Shown: positions 58,642 to 64,000 of the stretch, one piece after another
Layout: each line of letters begins with the position of its first letter
How positions within the stretch are numbered: the first letter of the stretch is position 1
Assembly: GCA_977006965.1 (NCBI GenBank)
Contig: OZ345359.1
Location: 682,001-746,000 of the forward strand
Length of the DNA: 64,000 nucleotides
Source: Phymatolithon calcareum
Lineage: Eukaryota; Rhodophyta; Florideophyceae; Hapalidiales
Direction of reading: 5' to 3'
Program-made: the position numbers and the translations under genes
Notes under the pieces: model-generated
The model's input: only the letters and a program-made list of their open reading frames with translations
Databases searched by the model: none
What the model was told of the DNA's origin: nothing

Positions 58642-60030
58642 TCAAGAATAAGACGTTAAACGCTTAAACCCTTCTTCGAGATCAGCGATTAAGTCTTCAA
58701 CGTCTTCCAAGCCGACATGAATCCGCATGGTCTGTCCCATTCCCATATACTGCCATTCGTCCACACTCCTAACTGCGTTAATCTTCGTCTGCATCAACAA
58801 GCTCTCAAATCCACCCCACGAAAACCCGAGTGCATGCAATCGCATCCCATCCAGCATAGCATCAACTGCTCCCTGTGCGAATCCGCTCCGTAATTGGAAG
58901 CCGAACAATCCCGAGGACCCCGAAAAGGTACGCTTGAAAAGCTCGTGCTGCGGGTGTGACGGTAGTCCGGGATGCATCATCCGCGCAACCTCCGGTCGCG
59001 CTTCGAGCCAACGTGCGACCTTCAACCCGCTCTCCCCGTGTTGTCTGATTCGCACTCGCAATGTGCGCAAGCCACGTAGTGCGAGATATGCGTCGTCAGG
59101 TCCGGGCGGGCATCCAAGTTGCGCAACGGAAGTCTTCACTGCGCGATATGTCTCCTGATCGCGAGCGCCCACAATGCCCATCATGAGATCTGAATGCCCG
59201 CCGACGTACTTTGTTGCCGCGTTGATCGATACGTCCACGCCATGCTCGAACGGTTTGAACAGTGTCGGGCCCCAGGTATTGTCTGCGATCACCTTTGCGC
59301 CACCCGCGTGTGCCACAGCTGCGATAGCGTCTACGTCCATGACTTCGAAGGACAGGCTTGCCGGAGTTTCCACGAGCACAGCCGTTGTGTTCGGCTGCAT
59401 GAGCTCAGCGAACTTTTCTGGTGAGATGGTTGGCGAGTAGTATGTCGTAGACACTCCGAAACGGGCAAGGAAATTCTGGCAAAAGTCGCGCGTGGGGTCG
59501 TACACTGCGTCTGTGATCAGAACATGATCACCGGCCTTGACGAACGCGAGGAGAGAGACATTGACCGCCGCTACACCGGAGGATGTTAGACAAGCGTTGT
59601 CCGCGCCTTCCAACGCTGCAAACGCTTCCTCGAGAGCAAATGTCGTCGGATTTCCATGGCGACCGTACCACATGCCAGTGAATGGCCAGTCTGAGGCGGC
59701 GAAGCGCAGAGCGGCAACATTGGGAAAAGTGATCGTTGAGGCGTGGTAGACTGGTGGATTAACAACGGAGCGACCGTACGGGTCCGTTGTCCACTCGGAA
59801 GGATGATGACCGCCACGGATCGCACGGGTGTCGACCTTCAGATGTGCAAGTTCTGCAGCCTTGCCGGATAGCCTCAGTGTTGAATGTTGCCGTGATGCGA
59901 CCGCGTTCTCCGACACCTTGCTCTCGGCCTGCATCGTCATGCGTATGCTGCATGTGCCGATTCCAATGCAATGGCTTCGCCCTTGACAGGAACGTACCGG
60001 AGAGGGTGCCGCAAAACTGGTAGGGGACAT
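58642..60030 (-). CDS. metC: MetC-type cystathionine beta-lyase, probably organellar
   Basis: 462 residues from ATG at 60030. PLP-dependent Cys/Met metabolism enzyme; cleaves cystathionine to homocysteine, pyruvate and ammonia in methionine synthesis. Motifs: WYGRHGNPTTFALEEAFAAL, CLTSSGVAAV, DNTWGPTLFKPFEHGVD, the PLP lysine in NAATKYVGGHSD, GCPPGPDDAYLALRGLRTL, SGSSGLFGFQL and FSWGGFESL. SGSSGLF and WGG(F/Y)ES favour the MetC beta-lyase of proteobacterial type over cystathionine gamma-synthase, but substrate choice in this family is hard to read. About 60 residues precede the first conserved block and begin MSPTSFAAPSPVRSCQG, Ser-rich with an early Phe, fitting a plastid transit peptide. 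A 60-bp perfect palindrome stands 165 bp upstream. Confidence 0.9.
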   Translation of the reverse strand: MSPTSFAAPSPVRSCQGRSHCIGIGTCSIRMTMQAESKVSENAVASRQHSTLRLSGKAAELAHLKVDTRAIRGGHHPSEWTTDPYGRSVVNPPVYHASTITFPNVAALRFAASDWPFTGMWYGRHGNPTTFALEEAFAALEGADNACLTSSGVAAVNVSLLAFVKAGDHVLITDAVYDPTRDFCQNFLARFGVSTTYYSPTISPEKFAELMQPNTTAVLVETPASLSFEVMDVDAIAAVAHAGGAKVIADNTWGPTLFKPFEHGVDVSINAATKYVGGHSDLMMGIVGARDQETYRAVKTSVAQLGCPPGPDDAYLALRGLRTLRVRIRQHGESGLKVARWLEARPEVARMMHPGLPSHPQHELFKRTFSGSSGLFGFQLRSGFAQGAVDAMLDGMRLHALGFSWGGFESLLMQTKINAVRSVDEWQYMGMGQTMRIHVGLEDVEDLIADLEEGFKRLTSYS

Positions 60031-60194
60031 GTCGACAATACTGATTATCAGACAACGGGATTAGCTTGAGCGAGCGCTTGGTAGTCGCGGATCAAACCTC
60101 GGCATGGAGATCCGAATCATGTACCTATGACAATGAAGTCACAGCAGACTATGTTAGCCAATAAATGGTGTACACGTCCGTCGTTGTAGCCCAT

Positions 60195-60254
60195 GCGCAG
60201 ATATTCTAGCTTGTAATTGCACCTAGGTGCAATTACAAGCTAGAATATCTGCGC
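60195..60254. repeat. Perfect 60-bp palindrome, no spacer
   Basis: Begins GCGCAGATATTCTAGCTTG, centre CACCTAGGTG, each base paired. It lies between the metC start and the gene-poor region, the longest perfect palindrome in the window. Confidence 0.95.
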
Positions 60255-61107
60255 TCAGTGAAATGCTAGCCAATAGAAAAAACTCTTTCTATTCATCCGC
60301 ATTCTACAAAAGAGCACTGGTTTCGCCGGTAGCCGCACGTGGAGGGCGGAAAAAACTTAAAAACTCTTTTTCGAAGTATACACTGTCTAAAAAATTTCAA
60401 ACGGTGGCGTTTACACTTCTAGGAGCATTCCAGATCGCAACGGCGTTGTAACAACGCCATAATATATCGGGCTTGGTGACGCATGTTCCAAAGTAGACCT
60501 CCGTCTTGTACAACATGTAACTGATGGACTTGTAATGCACGAATGCCATCAAACCGGTTGCAGTTTTTTGGGCCGAATGCAGAATTCGACGGGAACGGCA
60601 ACGGGAGCCACTTGTGTTCTTTATATAATGTGTGGCTGCACGCATCTCTACGAAATGCATGATCATCATGATGCAGCCGATTAAATTAAATAGTTTAGCA
60701 GTGTGCGGAGTAACCGAGGCCCTATGAACTGGATAGATCATTATGACCTTGCCGCTAGAATGCTCAACTGGCGTGGAAGTTGATCAACTTTCGACAACGG
60801 CTCTGTATAGACTACCATTCCCCGTCTTTTGAGCAATATCATCATCAAGATGATAGGCACAGAAAGAACTGGAATGAGTGCGCTCATCCAGATGCTATTC
60901 AGGGCATGTGTACTGACACGTTTTTGCCGCCGACTTCGATTCCAGGTGGATTGGGGCCATGCAAGCAGATTATACGGTACAATGTATCTGTGCTGCAGAG
61001 GATCGTCAATTCCCCACCCGAATTCATCCGCTCAACCCGAACCTCAATAAGACACACCTTGCAGACCAGTGAAGAAGTGGAATTCATCATAGCTGACTTA
61101 AAGTTGT

Positions 61108-61141
61108 GACTGGCAGTGACTGGCAGTGACTGGCAGTGACA
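61108..61141 (+). repeat. 10-bp tandem repeat, 3.4 units
   Basis: Unit TGACTGGCAG repeated three times plus TGAC. Too short and uniform for an array with function. Confidence 0.95.
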
Positions 61142-63934
61142 TCGGCTCTAAAGCTTTTATTCCTGGTTTAAGCCACAGTGGCAGGCACACAAAACTAACT
61201 TATACAATGGCAAGGCGTGGCTGAGAACATCCGCGTTCTTGAATACGTCCCAAATAGAACTAGTCATGTGCAGGTATTCCCCTACACGACCCCTAGTCGC
61301 GCTCCTTCAGCTTGGCTCTGCCTGATCCATTCTTTGTTTCGAATGCGAGTATAGCGCCCCTGTTTTGCGGTTGTCTCGTGAAGGGATACCACCGAGTATT
61401 TCTTGACAGTGCCCTTGCATAGCCGATTGTCTGGAATTTTCCTTTGATGGTCTATTTCGACCTTTGCATCACTCCTACGAAAGTGAGGGAGATGCATTCC
61501 TAGCATTACAATGAGTCTTAACACTGCATCAGGCTCTGTGGCAGGGTTCAGGCGGCAAAAACCCTCCTGTTTCTGTGAACGCGCTGCCACAGTGGAGGTG
61601 GGGGAAGTGGGAAAAGCTTGTTGTCTGGTCGCTTGAATCTACTGGGAAACGAGGGTAACGCTTCAACTATTGAAGCATTGCAAGGATCAATGGATATCAG
61701 CACTTCTGGTGTACGATGGGGCAGCGGACTATTGATAGTTGTAAATGTTCATACAGGGTTTCTGTCAAATGCGATCCGATCTTTTTGTCAAATCTTATCC
61801 TCTTGGCTCGGCAACGGTTTACCGGGGAAATGCTCGAAGGGTGGAGATCGCTGTGCTTTTGTTCAAGGGAAATAAGTTTGACGACTAAGATCACTAGCTC
61901 TGTCGAAAATACTGAGACACTAGACACTCTACTTGAACTAGAAGTAGGGGGCCATCAGGGAGTGGCCTCAGAAAGAGAAATTAAGAGGTCATAACATCTA
62001 GTGGGGACCGGTTAATGGAAAGAGAGGTGAGCTGCAGGGCTCGTATGCTCAAGCAGGTAAGGATTGTCCAAGTTTTGCAGCACTGGCGAAAGATGAACAA
62101 ACGCAGACCCGTATTTCACAATTGCAACTCAAAACCAGTGCTCTTTTATTGAGCAGCTCTGTCCTAATACTGCGGATCATAGAGACTTCTCTGGTACATT
62201 TTGACACTTCGCATGAGGACACTATCAAGCAAGTGTTCCACGAGTGCGCGTCGCCACACCATGCTTACTTAGGGCGGGATCGCCGAAAGACGAGCTGCAG
62301 GCAGAGAAGCTGTATGATTTCAATTTTCTAGGAGAAACGACACGGTGCGATGATGTAGAAGAAAGAAAAAAGAATACACAAGTCCGTATAATAGAAACAC
62401 AGAGAAAAGGAAAAGATTTCACGATTCTCGACTCATGTCGCATACAAGCCAGAGCACGTGACTTACTAGTGACGAAGTCCATCTTTCGGCCCATATTTCT
62501 CTGCCAACAAGCGCTCTTGTGAGTCTCTTGCATTCAAAGAGTCAATTTCAGTGCTCATCTTCAAATAAATATCAACCTTTGGGAGCTTTAACCAAGTCGT
62601 TGTGTTTCTTACAAAAAGAGATCCCCGGTATCTTGTCTGCAATAGGAATCTTCCTTGGCTTCTGCTTCCTCTTCCCGTACCTTCATTATATATTCTCTCC
62701 TCCTTTTCTTCGTGAAAGATCACTTCTCCACTTTCTGAAGGGCTTTTCAAGGAGAAATTCAATATCATTCATTGCTTCCCTGATATCCTTATCTCTTCCA
62801 GGGCGGTCTTTGGTTTCTTCAAGGCGCTTTTATGTCTTACCAGGCATAATGCGAACACTTCCACTTGATGCTGCCTCCTCAACTTTGGTGGTTCTAGTCG
62901 ACAGAGAACTCGCATTCGTTTCCAGCCCTGAATGACACATTAGCCACAAATATAATTGTTAGAACAAGTCCTCTGTGGACTAGATTGCCGAGAGCATTCG
63001 ATTTGACATCCGTCTAGGCCACCAATGAAGCATGAGAGTGCGGAACATATGACAGCAGGGGAAGATGTCCTGCTTCACAGGGAATCTGTCGCGCACACTT
63101 GATTTGCACAAATGTCTTCTTGAACCTTTTTTTCTATGGTCAGCACTTCCCTCGCAGAACTACGCCAGGCAGTCATTCTCTGGGCATACTGAAAGCGGCC
63201 ACATTCATTATTGTCCAATGTGCGCTCTCAATCGGTATCTAACTCTAGGGGAACATGAGAAGGGAGAAAAGGGTTTCTTCGCCCAACTTCCCAAGCTTAT
63301 CTTTAAGGGGAATATAACAAGCAAGAGGTGGAAAAGCTGCGCAGAATATAGGCACTCAGATGTGTCTCGATGGGCTATTCATGAGAAATACGTAATACAT
63401 GTTGAGTAATGTCCCCCCTTCAAGATCCCTTCTAGGAGCGCAGTTGGGCTTTCGTGTTCAGCCACACATTCTACGTTTTTCAACTCAAACCGTCGTACTC
63501 GGAAAGCCTCAATCCACCTTACTTCAAGCGAAGAGTCACCTCAACTGTCAGTATATGCGTCTGTAACACAACAGTAAAAAATACTCTTCTTCTTCACCAG
63601 CATCACCTTAAGCGTTGAACCGCGGTGCTTGACAATCTTAAGTAGAAAATGCATACCAATGCCTATGTTCTACCCGTATACTTCAGGCATAGTTGGCTTA
63701 GGCTTCAAGTTAACGATTGTGATCGCAGGCGAGCTCTAAGCGATGTCTCGAGTCGTGCCATCGCCAAAAGCTTAAAATCATACCTTGTTATTATCATCAG
63801 TAAAATCAACGAGGTGTCGAATCCTGAACGGTTATAAACGGAACAATAAACAGTGATCGCACGAACTCTTACGGGGCGGTGTCTGCTCGAGACATTCCGC
63901 TACAGGCACTCTCACTCGCCTTTTTGCATCGTAG

Positions 63935-64000
63935 ATGGCGTCTAGGGCTCCTCGGAAGCGCGCGCGCAGCGCGCAAACCGTGAAATGGACGGAGGAGGAC
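63935..64000 (+). CDS. Start of a Myb/SANT-like protein gene (3' partial)
   Basis: ATG at 63935 begins a frame of 22 codons that runs off the window: MASRAPRKRARSAQTVKWTEED. A basic nuclear-localisation-like head followed by KWTEED is the usual beginning of a Myb/SANT repeat (W-T-x-E-E-D). Only the first helix edge is visible, so the class (R2R3 Myb, CDC5, other SANT) cannot be decided. Upstream a cluster of pyrimidines and GC-rich sequence precedes the ATG. Confidence 0.5.
   Translation, partial: MASRAPRKRARSAQTVKWTEED

Larger units (their letters stand above)
60031..63934. other. Gene-poor 3.9-kb region
   Basis: No gene supported. Contains the 60-bp palindrome (60195), a 17-bp palindrome (60442-60458, GGCGTTGTAACAACGCC) and a 10-bp tandem repeat (61108-61141). 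A minus-strand frame at about 62560-62925 reads coherent charged sequence (EAMNDIEFLLEKPFRKW) but is broken by stops; a plus-strand frame of 114 codons at 63065-63409 has no motif. Either could be a decayed gene. Confidence 0.5.

Noticed and set aside
61108-61141. Tandem 10-bp units resembling a repeat array
   Set aside because: Only 3.4 contiguous units with no spacers, so neither a CRISPR nor a meaningful satellite.
62519-62935. 138-codon plus-strand frame with hydrophobic stretches
   Set aside because: It is antisense to a charged minus-strand sequence that looks more protein-like but is itself broken by stops; neither is convincing.
63065-63409. 114-codon plus-strand frame
   Set aside because: No recognisable domain or upstream/downstream support; length is compatible with chance.

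Overview
This window is nuclear DNA of a eukaryote, most likely a red alga of the florideophyte type. The protein genes are mostly single long ORFs of neutral to GC-rich composition. The few introns are tiny (70 to 128 bp, GT..AG, several with a CTAAC-like branch site just before the acceptor). The gene set mixes mitochondrial (ATP23, branched-chain 2-oxoacid dehydrogenase E1-beta), probably plastid (3-dehydroquinate synthase, cystathionine beta-lyase) and core eukaryotic functions (R-SNARE, NCBP3, UBR-type E3 ligase, DUF1764). Long, poorer-coding stretches full of retrotransposon debris, gene fragments and inverted repeats separate the gene islands. The red-algal assignment is inference from architecture, not from a marker gene.

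Layout. 0-9 kb: C-terminus of a tomosyn/Lgl-like R-SNARE protein, a GT14 glycosyltransferase, ATP23 (three exons, divergent from GT14), a repeat-rich DUF1764 protein, and a divergent 3-dehydroquinate synthase. 9-14.8 kb: a decayed second copy of the GT14 C-terminus, a non-autonomous hAT-like transposon with intact 8-bp target-site duplications, and a scrambled protein-kinase pseudogene whose pieces are folded into long hairpins. 14.8-19.1 kb: a proline-rich MIT + RING-like protein and an NCBP3 homologue. 19.1-28.2 kb: no convincing gene, but a LINE 3' end and a dense field of palindromes.

28.2-39 kb holds the most striking gene island. Two large secreted paralogues (malectin x2, PKD-like, PA14-like, IPT, sorbosone-dehydrogenase-like propeller, IPT) lie in inverted orientation around a membrane-anchored PGM2-type phosphohexomutase. 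39-43.3 kb: palindromes and LINE 3' ends. 43.4-45.5 kb: a membrane-anchored SGNH-fold protein without catalytic residues and a coiled-coil protein that begins with a 10-nt exon. 45.5-49.5 kb: an isoamylase C-terminal pseudogene, a duplicated 109-bp segment, a foldback element and one hypothetical gene. 50-60 kb: a 2257-residue UBR E3 ligase, BCKDH E1-beta and a MetC-type cystathionine beta-lyase. 60-64 kb: gene-poor, ending in the first 22 codons of a Myb-like gene.

The strongest candidate for something undescribed is the population of long inverted repeats with zero to five bases of spacer (for example 60 bp perfect at 60195, 52 + 38 bp perfect and nearly adjacent at 39678-39768, a two-step chain at 40192-40341). 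They occur almost only in the non-coding stretches. In the kinase pseudogene the arms are demonstrably copies of neighbouring coding sequence, which points to a recurrent foldback (template-switch) process shaping the intergenic DNA. All spliced models and family assignments come from reading the sequence by eye; no database search was run.
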